From assembly GCF_019969685.1 (NCBI RefSeq), contig NZ_JAHXYZ010000001.1, forward strand, positions 1,488,001 through 1,552,000: DNA of 64,000 bases, given 5' to 3'. The DNA comes from Microbacterium sp. EST19A (GTDB taxonomy: Bacteria > Actinomycetota > Actinomycetes > Actinomycetales > Microbacteriaceae). A program made the position numbers and the translations under genes. A model generated the notes under the pieces. The model did no database searches. It saw only the letters and a list, made by a program, of their open reading frames with translations, and was not told the origin of the DNA. This document shows, one piece after another, positions 8,424 to 16,700 of the stretch. The stretch's first letter is position 1. Each line of letters begins with the position of its first letter.

Positions 8424-10451
8424 ATGCAGATGAGTGCAGGTGCCGGCAAGGCGAAGCAGATCGCACAGGAGCAGGAGGCGATCGATGTGATGTACGCGCG
8501 GCTCGACGCCGAGCTGGGCCGAAGCTTCTCCGCCCGCTCCCGGGCGGAGTCCGCGCCCGTCGATGGCGCGGGCGACCTGTTCGCGCGGGATGCGGAGCTC
8601 TTGCGCGTCGCCGACGACATCCGCCGGTGGCGGTCGGCAGAGCGAGGGCTGTGCTTCGGCCGCATCGACGCAGTCGACAGAGAGACGCTGTACGTCGGCC
8701 GCATCGGGCTGCGCACGGCCGAGGGAGACGCGCTGCTCGTGGACTGGAGGTCCGAAGCGGCGCGACCGTTCTACACGGCGACCGCGGCCGCGCCTCTGGG
8801 GTTGCGCCGTCGTCGGCACCTGCGCCTCGAAGATCGAGATGTCGTCGAGGTCAGCGACGAGATCCTCGACGGCACGGAGCCGACGGAGGGTGATGTCATC
8901 GGCGACGGCCCGCTCGTCTCGGCCTTGAGCGGTGCCAGGACCGGGCGGATGCGTGAGGCGGCGTCGACGCTGCAGAAGGAGCAGGACGACATCGTCCGGT
9001 CGCCGCATCGCGGTGTCATGGTCGTCGACGGCGGGCCGGGCACCGGCAAGACCATCGTCGCGCTGCATCGGGCGGCGTACGTGCTCTACGCGTTCCCCGC
9101 GATCGCCGATCGAGGAGTCCTCGTGTACGGCCCGAACCGGCGGTTCCTCCGTTACATCTCCGATGTGCTGCCCTCGCTCGGGGAGAACGACGTGCAGCTG
9201 GCGACGCTGTCCGATGTGGTCGGCATCGAGCCGACGACGACCGAGCCCGACGACGTCGCACGTCTCAAGGGGCGCGCGGAGTTCGCCGATCGACTCGCGC
9301 AATGGGTGCAGGTACGACAGCCGCTCGGGATGCCGCTCACGCTGCGCACCGCACACGGGACGGTGCTGCTTGGCTCAGATGTGGTCGATGCCGCCCGGCG
9401 CAGCGCACAACAGGGCGGGATCGGACACAACCCGGCACGCGAACGCTTCCTCGAGCACATCGTCGAAGAGCTGGTGAACGAGCTCGAGCAGCAGATGGCG
9501 CGGGAGGACTCCGAATTCGAGTCCGAGCTGAAGGACGTGGTGGGGATCGACCTCGAGCGCATGTTCGCGGGAGAGCACGTCCAGACCGGCACCTCGCACG
9601 GCTCGGCATCCGCCGGTGACCTCGACATTGGCTGGGATCGGGTGAGGGACGAACTCCTCGACGATCCCGGCGTGGACCGGACCATCGAGCGGGTCTGGCC
9701 GAGGCTCCGCGCTGAGGACGCCGTCCGCGGCGTCGTCGACATCGATGCGGAAGCGACCGGATGGAGCAGCGCCGACCTCGCACTGCTCGACGAAGCCCGG
9801 GCCCTCATCGACGGCCCGCCGGAGACCACCTACGGTCACATTGTCGTCGACGAAGCGCAGCAGCTCACCGAGATGCAATGGCGGATGCTGCTGCGGCGGT
9901 GTCCGCAGCGATCGATGACCGTCGTCGGCGATCTCGCCCAGGCGGGCCCTGCGACGACGATCCGGCGGTGGGAAGAAGCGCTGGACCCCTTCGTCGGCGA
10001 CCGGTTCGCTCATCACACGCTGACCGTGAACTACCGCACCACGGAGCAGATCCTGGCGGCCACCGAACCCCTGCTGGCGCTCATCGCCCCTGACCAGCGG
10101 CTCTCCCGCTCCCTCCGCCAGGGCGAGCTCCCGGCCACCGTGATCGCCTCGGAGGATGACATCGATCAGGTTCTCGACGACGTCATCGCGCAAACCCGCG
10201 ACGAGCATCCGGGTGAGCTGATCGGCGTCGTGGCGTCCGGGGAACGCACCGGCGGCCTGGCGGAAAGGATCGACGAGACCGCCGCCACGGTCATCGCCGC
10301 TCCCGACGCGCGCGGTCTCGAGTTCGACACGGTCGTCATCATCGACCCGGATGGCATCCGCTCGGCCGGCGACGCGGGTCTGCGCGATCTCTACGTCGCG
10401 CAGACCCGCCCGACCAAACGCCTCGTCATCCTGCAGGTGGCTAACGGATGA
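8424..10451 (+). CDS. HelD/UvrD-like NTPase (possible RNA-polymerase-recycling factor)
   Basis: A 675-residue superfamily I NTPase. Residues about 1-80 form an N-terminal helical region, with Walker A GGPGTGKT near residue 203, Walker B/motif II VVDEAQQLTEMQW near 480, a NYRTT motif and a C-terminal ARGLEFDTVVI plus VAQTRPTKRL. This matches HelD-type proteins, which in Gram-positive bacteria release stalled RNA polymerase; some actinobacterial members (HelR) protect against rifamycins. A role as an ordinary UvrD-type helicase is less likely because of the N-terminal arm. Starts at 8412, 8424 and 8430 are possible; GAGGAG at 8414-8419 favours the last two. The gene is monocistronic. Confidence 0.8.
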   Translation: MQMSAGAGKAKQIAQEQEAIDVMYARLDAELGRSFSARSRAESAPVDGAGDLFARDAELLRVADDIRRWRSAERGLCFGRIDAVDRETLYVGRIGLRTAEGDALLVDWRSEAARPFYTATAAAPLGLRRRRHLRLEDRDVVEVSDEILDGTEPTEGDVIGDGPLVSALSGARTGRMREAASTLQKEQDDIVRSPHRGVMVVDGGPGTGKTIVALHRAAYVLYAFPAIADRGVLVYGPNRRFLRYISDVLPSLGENDVQLATLSDVVGIEPTTTEPDDVARLKGRAEFADRLAQWVQVRQPLGMPLTLRTAHGTVLLGSDVVDAARRSAQQGGIGHNPARERFLEHIVEELVNELEQQMAREDSEFESELKDVVGIDLERMFAGEHVQTGTSHGSASAGDLDIGWDRVRDELLDDPGVDRTIERVWPRLRAEDAVRGVVDIDAEATGWSSADLALLDEARALIDGPPETTYGHIVVDEAQQLTEMQWRMLLRRCPQRSMTVVGDLAQAGPATTIRRWEEALDPFVGDRFAHHTLTVNYRTTEQILAATEPLLALIAPDQRLSRSLRQGELPATVIASEDDIDQVLDDVIAQTRDEHPGELIGVVASGERTGGLAERIDETAATVIAAPDARGLEFDTVVIIDPDGIRSAGDAGLRDLYVAQTRPTKRLVILQVANG

Positions 10452-10995
10452 AGTCGACCTCGGCGACCGGCACGACCTTGCCGGTGCGTCCGGCGGCGGT
10501 CTGGAAACCCCAGTAGAGGTTCGTGTGCGCGATCACCTGCTCGGGGGGAGGTGCTCCCCAGGCGCTGAGGTCCTCTGTGGTGTGCGCGTCCGAGACGAGG
10601 GTGACGTGGTAGCCGCGAGCGAAGCCCCCGTGCAGGGTCGATCTCACGCAGGCGTCGGTCTGGCCGCCGCTGATGAGGAGGTGGCCGGCGTCGATCTTCG
10701 TCAGGACCTCTTCGAGGGCGGTGTCCTCGAACGAGTCGCCGTGCACCTTGCGGATGACGGCCTCATCGTCGCGAGGCTCGAGTTCGGGAACGATCCGCCA
10801 GGCTTCGCTGTCGATCACGAGGTCGTCTGAGGAGTGCTGCACCCAGACGACCGGCACCGACGCCGTGCGGGCGTGCTCGACGAGGGACGCGATCCTGGCG
10901 ACGACGGCATCCCGCTCATGGGCATTCGCGAAGACGCCGTTCTGTGCGTCGATCACCAGGAGGGCGTCTCCTGGACGATCACCGGATGCAGACAT
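10441..10995 (-). CDS. Isochorismatase-like cysteine hydrolase
   Basis: A 184-residue hydrolase of the isochorismatase/nicotinamidase superfamily. The catalytic triad is visible as Asp16 (LLVIDAQNG), Lys83 (IRKVHGDSF) and Cys116 (GGQTDACVRST). The start at 10995 is supported by AAGGAG six bases upstream. In-frame ATGs at 11016 and 11061 exist, and the latter overlaps the stop of the preceding NmrA-like gene by ATGA, so translation could start further upstream. Its 3' end overlaps the convergent HelD-like gene by 11 bp. The substrate (an amide or enol ether) is unknown. Confidence 0.87.
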   Translation of the reverse strand: MSASGDRPGDALLVIDAQNGVFANAHERDAVVARIASLVEHARTASVPVVWVQHSSDDLVIDSEAWRIVPELEPRDDEAVIRKVHGDSFEDTALEEVLTKIDAGHLLISGGQTDACVRSTLHGGFARGYHVTLVSDAHTTEDLSAWGAPPPEQVIAHTNLYWGFQTAAGRTGKVVPVAEVDFIR

Positions 10996-11057
10996 GTTGT
11001 TCTCCTTCGTGCTCATGTTGATCTTCCTCGGGTCGAATGTGGTGGTCAACGGCTCCG

Positions 11058-11921
11058 TCATTTCCACAGGCCGGCAGCAGCGGATGCCGCAGCGAAGGAC
11101 TCGAACGAACGCGGTGCGCGGCCCAGAGCACGTTCGACGCCGTCGGTCACGCTCTCGTTGCGGCCGTCGAGCACGACGCCGAACAGGTAGCGGAGGAGGG
11201 TCACGACCTCGGCGGGGACGCCCTCGGCGAGAGCCGCCTGCGCGTACTCCTCGGCGGACACCGGGATGTAGTCGATGGTGCGGCCGGTGCAGCGGGCGAC
11301 GATCTCGGTGATCTGGCCGAACGTGAGCAGCTCGGGTCCGGTGAGTTCGTGGACGCGGCCGGTGAGGCTCGCATCCATCAGCGTCGCGGCGGCCACGTCG
11401 GCGACGTCGTCGACATCCACGAAGGGCTCGGACACGCCCCCTGCGGGGAGGTGCAGCGCCCCCTGCACGAGCGGATCGCGCAGGTAGCTCTCCGTGAAGT
11501 TCTGGAAGAACCACGAGCATCGGACCACGCCCCACTCGACGCCCGAGGCGATCACGATGTCCTCGGCATCCGCGGCCTCGGGTTCACCGCGCCCGGAGAG
11601 CAGCACGATGCGCTGCACCCCGCCGGTGATCAGTCGATCGGTGAGGGCCCGCACATCGTCGAGTGCGCCAGGGACGGCGAGGTCGGGCGCATAGGCGACG
11701 TAGGCGCGCTCGGAACCGGCGATCGCCGCGTCCCAGGTATCGCGGTCCGCCCAGTCGAACGGGATGGGCGTGCGACGGCCGACCGGCCGGACCGGGCTGC
11801 CGGCAGCACGCAAGCGTTCGGCGACGCGGGCACCGGTCTTGCCGGTTCCGCCGAGGACGACGGTCGGCGCGGTGGTGAAGGAGTCGGGAAGGGGAGCGGG
11901 GGAAGGTTTCGTGGAGGTCAT
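11058..11921 (-). CDS. NmrA-like NAD(P)-binding protein (atypical SDR)
   Basis: A 287-residue protein with a Rossmann nucleotide-binding motif VVLGGTGKTGARVAERL near residue 21. It lacks the YxxxK catalytic pair of classical short-chain dehydrogenases. The later FVDVDDVADVAAATL stretch is typical of NmrA/SDR-a5 proteins. These proteins sense or use NAD(P)(H) as regulators or quinone reductases. It is followed by the isochorismatase-like gene on the same strand, so the two are probably co-transcribed. The start ATG 11921 has GGAGGT-like bases nearby on the plus strand only, so the ribosome site is not obvious. Confidence 0.82.
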   Translation of the reverse strand: MTSTKPSPAPLPDSFTTAPTVVLGGTGKTGARVAERLRAAGSPVRPVGRRTPIPFDWADRDTWDAAIAGSERAYVAYAPDLAVPGALDDVRALTDRLITGGVQRIVLLSGRGEPEAADAEDIVIASGVEWGVVRCSWFFQNFTESYLRDPLVQGALHLPAGGVSEPFVDVDDVADVAAATLMDASLTGRVHELTGPELLTFGQITEIVARCTGRTIDYIPVSAEEYAQAALAEGVPAEVVTLLRYLFGVVLDGRNESVTDGVERALGRAPRSFESFAAASAAAGLWK

Positions 11922-11989
11922 GCGTCCAGTTAAGTCGCGCTGATGAAGACGCAGAATGGCCAGGCGGCGCGATGGCATACGCGAGCGTC

Positions 11990-14521
11990 TCAGAATCCGT
12001 TCCCGTGGCATTGGAACGGGGCCCGGATGCCGGTCGACTCGGATGCCGCGGCCAGCGCGACCGCCGGAGAGACGCCCCGCGCCAGGCCGGTGTGCACCGC
12101 GCTCAGCAGCTCGCACGCGTCGTCGTCGGGCACCGCGACCGGCGCGGCGATCACGCAGTCCGCGCCGGCGTGCAACCACACCCGCGTCATCCCGAGCGCC
12201 TCTTCGCCCCAGCGGACCGACGAGCGGCCGAGCTCGCACGCCGAGAGGATCACGGTCGCCGGGACCTGTGGGATGAGATCGACGTCGTAGCCGAAGAGCG
12301 TGCCGTCGGTCAGCTCGAAGCCGGAGAACAGCGGGTTGTCCACCGCATGCCGTCCGTGTGCGGCGATGTGCAGCACGTCGACCGCGGCGGCGAGGGCGGT
12401 CACCGCGGCGACCGTCGCGGCGGTCCCGTCGAGTGTCTGCGGCTCGTGGTCGCTGCGGGTCCAGGCAGCGGCCGCGAGGCGCACCTCTTCGTCGGCGCGT
12501 GGCACCCTCGGCCCTGCGGTGAACCCGGCGCGCGGCGAACCGTCACCGCGTTCGAGCGTTCGTAACTCAGCAAGATCCGCCCCGATCCCCTCGGTCGGGG
12601 CGGATTGCGGGGTCGGAACGCGCGTTCTTCCTGAATTGTGCACGGCCAGCCAGCGCGACACCGAGGTCGCGAGGGTGAACGGCGTGCCGACCATGCCCGG
12701 CAGCATCGCCCAGGGGACTCCGCCGAGGGCGCCGGGCACCGTGATCACGAGTTGCTCCGCACCCGGCGCGGCCCGCCGAACGGGGAGGACGAGCTCCTCG
12801 TCGAGAGCCTGCAACCGAGAGGTGAGCGCGCGCTCGGTCACCGCCCCCATCACGCCGCCGCGCGTGAGCGCGGCCATGTCGAGGTCGGCGCGGAGCCCAT
12901 CCAGCGCCGAGCGCACCCGCGGCCACGACAAACCCACGATCGTCGCACCGGATGCCGTCACCACGACGGCGTGCAGCGCGGTGCCGGTGAACACGTAGGC
13001 GAGAACCGCGATGTCCGCCGAGAGCGACGACGTCACCCCGGCCAGTCCGAGACGGTCGCGGGTGCCGCCCGACCCCGTCGACGCCCATTGCCGCTCGCGC
13101 ACGCGGTCGCGCAGGCCGCGCACCCGGGCGTCGGTCGTCCAGTCCTGGCCGGCCAGTTCGGCGCGCAGCATCCGCAGCTCCGCCAGATCCTCCGCGAGAG
13201 CGGCGTCGTGCGGTGGCCGCACCGGCGCGACCTGCTGGCTCAAATGCCGGGCACGCTCCGACCACTCGAAGAGGATCTCGGGATCGCCGAGGTGAGCCGC
13301 CGCGGAGAGCCCGGCGAACATCAGGTCGCTGCCGTGCATCGCGACCGACGCCTGCAGGTCGAGCGCGCCGAACGATCGCTGCCACGCGGTGAGCAGATCG
13401 AGTCCGTCGGCCGCGGCGCGCAGGGCATCGCGGGGACGACCCGCGGCGGAGGCCCGAGCCGCACGCACCTCCTGAGCGCGGAGGCGCAGCGGCGTCGGAG
13501 CCGCGGGGTCGACCCGCGGCATCCGTCCGGTCCCGTCTCTTCGCGCACTGAGCCGGAGCCCCGCGGCCTCGGTGCGGAACCCGCTGCGCTCGAGCGCAGC
13601 GGCGGTGCGGGCGAACTCCGTCGAGGCGATGGCGCGCTGCGGTCGGGCGCGCTGCTGCGCCTCCAGCCGCACCGCGTCGGCACGGGCCGCCCAGGCGGCG
13701 TTGTCGAGCGAGCGGAAGCGGCGGGCGGCGGTGCGTGCGGCCCGCTCGGCAGCCGGCGGATCATGACGCAGCAGCGATCGAGAGAGATGGAACTCCGCTT
13801 CCCCACGAGCCTGCCGCATGCGCTGCGCTCCGAACTCCCGAGCGACCCGGCTGAGCAGTGCCTCGGCCTCGGTGGTCAGTCCCGCATCGCGCAGAACCTC
13901 GGCGCGGTCCAGGTCGCTGATCGCTGCGGCGAGGTCGCTGGTCGCCGCGAGCGTCGGGCGCGAGCGGGTCATCAGAGTGAGCGCGGTGACGAGGTCGCCG
14001 CCGAGCAGCGCCGCGTAGCCGAGGTTGTGCCGGGCCTCGGCGAGCGGTTCCTCGTCGCCCGTCGCCTCGTACACGGCGACCGCACGACGCAGGTCCGTGG
14101 TGCAGGCATCGAGCTCGTGCCGCTGCATCCGCATCACCGAACGGTTCATCAGGCAGTTCGCGAGCTCGACCGACTCCACGCCGATCTCCGTGAACGTGTC
14201 GATCGCCTGCGTGAGCATCGTCTCGGCCTCGTCCAACCGCCCGCCGTGCATGAGCAGGGTGCCGAGCTGGCCGCTGAGCACCGTGATCGTCTCGGCGCCG
14301 AGACCCGACCGGGCGAGCGCCGCACGACACAGCTGCTCCGCCGCGGCCGGCTCCCCGGTCTGGGCGAGCACGTACGCCGCGGTCCCGTCGATGCGCGCAC
14401 GCAGATCAGGATCGTCGGTGCGGGCGGATGCCGCGTCGAGCGCGCGCCGCGCCTGCGTGAACCTTCGCGCGTTCGCCGCTTCGACGCCGCGCCGGTGCAG
14501 CTCGCTCGCGGACAGGGGCAT
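11990..14521 (-). CDS. TPR-CHAT protease (caspase-like)
   Basis: An 843-residue protein. Residues about 1-400 are TPR-like helical repeats (for example RFTQARRALDAAS and GRLDEAETMLTQAI). Residues about 540-843 form a CHAT domain with the caspase-type dyad His722 (HIAAHG) and Cys762 (ILSACELG), both in canonical contexts. CHAT proteases cleave specific protein partners; TPR-CHAT proteins such as Csx29 are activated by partner binding. There is no signal peptide, so it is cytosolic. ATG 14521 is preferred; another in-frame ATG at 14572 sits inside a small hairpin. It is the last gene of the sigma factor/unknown/subtilase/CHAT set, which suggests regulated proteolysis or a conflict function. Target unknown. 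Confidence 0.85.
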   Translation of the reverse strand: MPLSASELHRRGVEAANARRFTQARRALDAASARTDDPDLRARIDGTAAYVLAQTGEPAAAEQLCRAALARSGLGAETITVLSGQLGTLLMHGGRLDEAETMLTQAIDTFTEIGVESVELANCLMNRSVMRMQRHELDACTTDLRRAVAVYEATGDEEPLAEARHNLGYAALLGGDLVTALTLMTRSRPTLAATSDLAAAISDLDRAEVLRDAGLTTEAEALLSRVAREFGAQRMRQARGEAEFHLSRSLLRHDPPAAERAARTAARRFRSLDNAAWAARADAVRLEAQQRARPQRAIASTEFARTAAALERSGFRTEAAGLRLSARRDGTGRMPRVDPAAPTPLRLRAQEVRAARASAAGRPRDALRAAADGLDLLTAWQRSFGALDLQASVAMHGSDLMFAGLSAAAHLGDPEILFEWSERARHLSQQVAPVRPPHDAALAEDLAELRMLRAELAGQDWTTDARVRGLRDRVRERQWASTGSGGTRDRLGLAGVTSSLSADIAVLAYVFTGTALHAVVVTASGATIVGLSWPRVRSALDGLRADLDMAALTRGGVMGAVTERALTSRLQALDEELVLPVRRAAPGAEQLVITVPGALGGVPWAMLPGMVGTPFTLATSVSRWLAVHNSGRTRVPTPQSAPTEGIGADLAELRTLERGDGSPRAGFTAGPRVPRADEEVRLAAAAWTRSDHEPQTLDGTAATVAAVTALAAAVDVLHIAAHGRHAVDNPLFSGFELTDGTLFGYDVDLIPQVPATVILSACELGRSSVRWGEEALGMTRVWLHAGADCVIAAPVAVPDDDACELLSAVHTGLARGVSPAVALAAASESTGIRAPFQCHGNGF

Positions 14522-14562
14522 CCGTCCAGGATGCCGTGCGGCGGGGCCGCGCGGAAGAGCGC

Positions 14563-14604
14563 GGAACGGCATCCGTTCCCGGCATCCGGATCTCGCCGGA
14601 TGCC
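14563..14604. promoter_or_regulatory. Two adjacent small hairpins between subtilase and CHAT genes
   Basis: GGAACGG (14563-14569) pairs with CCGTTCC (14573-14579) around a CAT loop. GGCATCC-containing GGCATCCGG (14581-14589) pairs with CCGGATGCC (14596-14604). They lie in the 105-bp gap upstream of the CHAT gene and could attenuate or stabilise the message. Part of the second stem is the genome-abundant GGATGCC word. Confidence 0.4.
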
Positions 14605-14626
14605 GGATGCCGGGGCGGCCGACGCG

Positions 14627-16186
14627 TCAGCCCCGATCCACCGGGACCGGCAGGGTCTTCAGCACCGCCGCGACGGCCTTGGCCGCGGCATCCGGCTTCA
14701 CTCCTTCCGCAGGCACCGTCCCGAGCTGCGCGGCGATGCGTCCGGCGACATACGGGGCGGCGAACGACGTGCCGCTCCACACCGCGAACCCTCCGCGGTA
14801 GTCGTCGGGGTCGAGTGTCTCGCGGCGCAGCCCGTCGACATCGGCCCTGGTCGTCGCCTGCTCTCCGCCGACGAACGCGGGCGACGTGCTCACGACGGCC
14901 GCCCCCGGCGCATAGGTCTGCACCCACGGCCCGACGTTCGAGAACAGGGCGACCGACTGCGCCGACGGGTTGAGCGCCCCGACCGACACGAGAGGGGCGC
15001 CCTTGTCCGCCGGGATGCCGTTGTCGGCACCCGGCCACGGCCAGAGCGACGCGGGGAAGGACGGACGGTCGATCGCGTCGTTGCCCGCCGAGCAGACGAC
15101 GACGCAGCCGAGCTCGCGCGCCTTCGCGAGCAACCCGAACAGCGTCAGGCTGAACAGGCCGTCGGTGGGGGTCTCGTGGTAGTAGCCGAGCGAGAGGTTC
15201 AGCACATCGATGGGGAAGCCGGTCTTCGGATTCTCCCGATGACGACGCAGCAGCTCCACGATCTGGGTGACCGCCTCCAGCAGGGAGCTCTCGTCGATGA
15301 TGCCGAGTGCGCCGGCGACGCGGACCGAGAGGATGTCGGCATCCGGAGCCGCCTGCCGCACGATGCCCGCGATGAACGTGCCGTGCCCGGACACCGCGTC
15401 GATCTCGCCGTCGAGCTGCCCGTAGAGGTCGGGATAGCGTTCCGGATCGGCGTCGTCGGTCAGACCGACTGGCACGCCGTCGAGCTCGACGTGGCGGGTG
15501 ACGATGTCGGCGGGCAGCCAGGAATGCTCCCCGCATCCGGTGTCGAGCACCGCGACGACCGGCCGTCGCCCGCGCTTCGGGGCGGGTCCGCGCTGCGGCG
15601 CCGGGCCGAGCCAGCTCACGGGCTGCCGCGCGCCGCGACCGGGTTCGAGGTAGTCGTCGCTGCCGCCCGCTCCGGCCCCGCGGATCGGGTTGGTGCGTGT
15701 GAAGGGGTTGGTGCGGGTGAACGGGTTCGTGCGGGTGAACGGATTGAGTCCGACGGGGTCGATCGACAGCACGTGCTCGAGGCTCGTGCGCGGCATCGTC
15801 GAATGCGACATGCGGCGGGCCCGCTGCAGCACGCGCCAGGCGTCCGGAGCGATCGGCGCCTCACCGCGTCCCGGCTCATCCGGCGTCGTGAGGAGCGCGC
15901 GCAGGAACCCCGGCACTCCGGGGATGACCGTCCGCGCCACACGTGCGCCCGATTCGATCTCGAGCTGCCATCCGAACGAGTCTGCGGCGTCGCGCAGCGT
16001 CCGGATCTCCCGGTCGAACTCTTCCTGATCGTCTTCGGTGCGGGTGATCAGCAGACGCTGCGGCAGGTAGGCGGTGGGGAAGGCGCGGATGCCGTCGACC
16101 GGCTCCAGACTCGGATCGAGGGCCGTGCCACGGCGGATCGAGCCCTCCGCGCGGTCCTGCCAGGTCCATCCCTTGGGCTGCTCCAT
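14627..16186 (-). CDS. Cytosolic S8 subtilisin-like serine protease with NPFTRT repeat
   Basis: A 519-residue protease without signal peptide or membrane segment. Residues 1-145 are a family-specific N-terminal region, 148-167 contain three NPFTRT units followed by NPIRG, and about 205-500 form the subtilase domain. The triad is Asp215 (VAVLDTGCG), His268 (SGHGTFIAGI) and Ser474 (GTSFAAPYVAG), with oxyanion Asn369 (SAGND). All key residues are intact, so it should be active. GGAGAGG precedes ATG 16186. It lies 58 bp after the 151-aa gene and 105 bp before the CHAT gene. An intracellular subtilase paired with a CHAT protease under a sigma factor gene is unusual and suggests a two-protease response module. 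Confidence 0.9.
   Translation of the reverse strand: MEQPKGWTWQDRAEGSIRRGTALDPSLEPVDGIRAFPTAYLPQRLLITRTEDDQEEFDREIRTLRDAADSFGWQLEIESGARVARTVIPGVPGFLRALLTTPDEPGRGEAPIAPDAWRVLQRARRMSHSTMPRTSLEHVLSIDPVGLNPFTRTNPFTRTNPFTRTNPIRGAGAGGSDDYLEPGRGARQPVSWLGPAPQRGPAPKRGRRPVVAVLDTGCGEHSWLPADIVTRHVELDGVPVGLTDDADPERYPDLYGQLDGEIDAVSGHGTFIAGIVRQAAPDADILSVRVAGALGIIDESSLLEAVTQIVELLRRHRENPKTGFPIDVLNLSLGYYHETPTDGLFSLTLFGLLAKARELGCVVVCSAGNDAIDRPSFPASLWPWPGADNGIPADKGAPLVSVGALNPSAQSVALFSNVGPWVQTYAPGAAVVSTSPAFVGGEQATTRADVDGLRRETLDPDDYRGGFAVWSGTSFAAPYVAGRIAAQLGTVPAEGVKPDAAAKAVAAVLKTLPVPVDRG
15686..15745 (-). repeat. 18-bp tandem repeat encoding NPFTRT x3
   Basis: Three 18-bp units, identical at most positions, encode NPFTRT and are followed by a partial NPIRG unit. 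The repeat separates the N-terminal region from the protease domain of the subtilase. It may be a flexible hinge or a repeated binding or cleavage site. A copy-number change would keep the frame. Confidence 0.85.
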
Positions 16187-16244
16187 GGATCATCCTCTCC
16201 CTTGCGGGTCGCCCCGCGGCATCATCGACGGGCAGCGCCCGCGA

Positions 16245-16700
16245 TCACAACTCGAACTGCGGGGTCGCGAGTGTCCGCGCGTCGTCGCCGTCACCCGTGG
16301 TCAGGCGCACGTGCGTGAGACCGTGCGGAACCTCGTCGAACACGAACCGACCGGTCTCCGCCGGGGATGTCGAGATCGTGCGCTCGCCCTGGGTCAGCAG
16401 GATCTCCGCCGTCGCGGTGTCGACCCAGCCGTCGACCCGGCGGCGTCCGGATGCCGTCGTCGTGACGTGCAGGAGGATGCTGGTGGTGCCGTCGCTGAAC
16501 TGCAGGGTGAGCGCATCCGCGTCGCCGCGCACCGCGCCGAGCTCGCCCTCGACGAGAGTGAGCAGCGCGTACTCGTGGGTGAGGTCGTCGGTGGCGACCG
16601 CGGCGACCATGCGGTCGATCAGCCCCGCCGGCACCGGATCGATCTCGCGCCACAGCGTGCGGAGCCGGGCGAACACCTCGGCGTCGTCGTGTGCGGTCAT
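16245..16700 (-). CDS. Unknown 151-aa protein coupled to the ECF sigma factor
   Basis: I do not recognise the family with certainty. Residues 1-45 are helical and contain DPVPAGLIDRMVAAVA. Residues about 60-151 are rich in beta-strand patterns, including GRRRVDGWVDTATAEILL and GRFVFDEVPHGLTHVRL, resembling an Ig-like or carboxypeptidase-regulatory-like fold. There is no transmembrane segment and no HxxxCxxC zinc motif of classical anti-sigma factors. The ATG overlaps the sigma gene stop (ATGA), so the two are translationally coupled. By position it could be an anti-sigma, co-sigma or adaptor for the downstream proteases; this is inference. Confidence 0.8.
   Translation of the reverse strand: MTAHDDAEVFARLRTLWREIDPVPAGLIDRMVAAVATDDLTHEYALLTLVEGELGAVRGDADALTLQFSDGTTSILLHVTTTASGRRRVDGWVDTATAEILLTQGERTISTSPAETGRFVFDEVPHGLTHVRLTTGDGDDARTLATPQFEL

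Noticed and set aside
11058..11535. A longer isochorismatase-like protein starting near 11535
   Set aside because: The extension lies antisense-free but inside the NmrA-like gene in another frame, and AAGGAG supports the start at 10995.
12638..16318. A 1226-codon plus-strand open frame opposite the CHAT and subtilase genes
   Set aside because: It is Arg/Gly/Ala-rich without domain features and lies antisense to two genes with intact catalytic motifs; a high-GC shadow frame.
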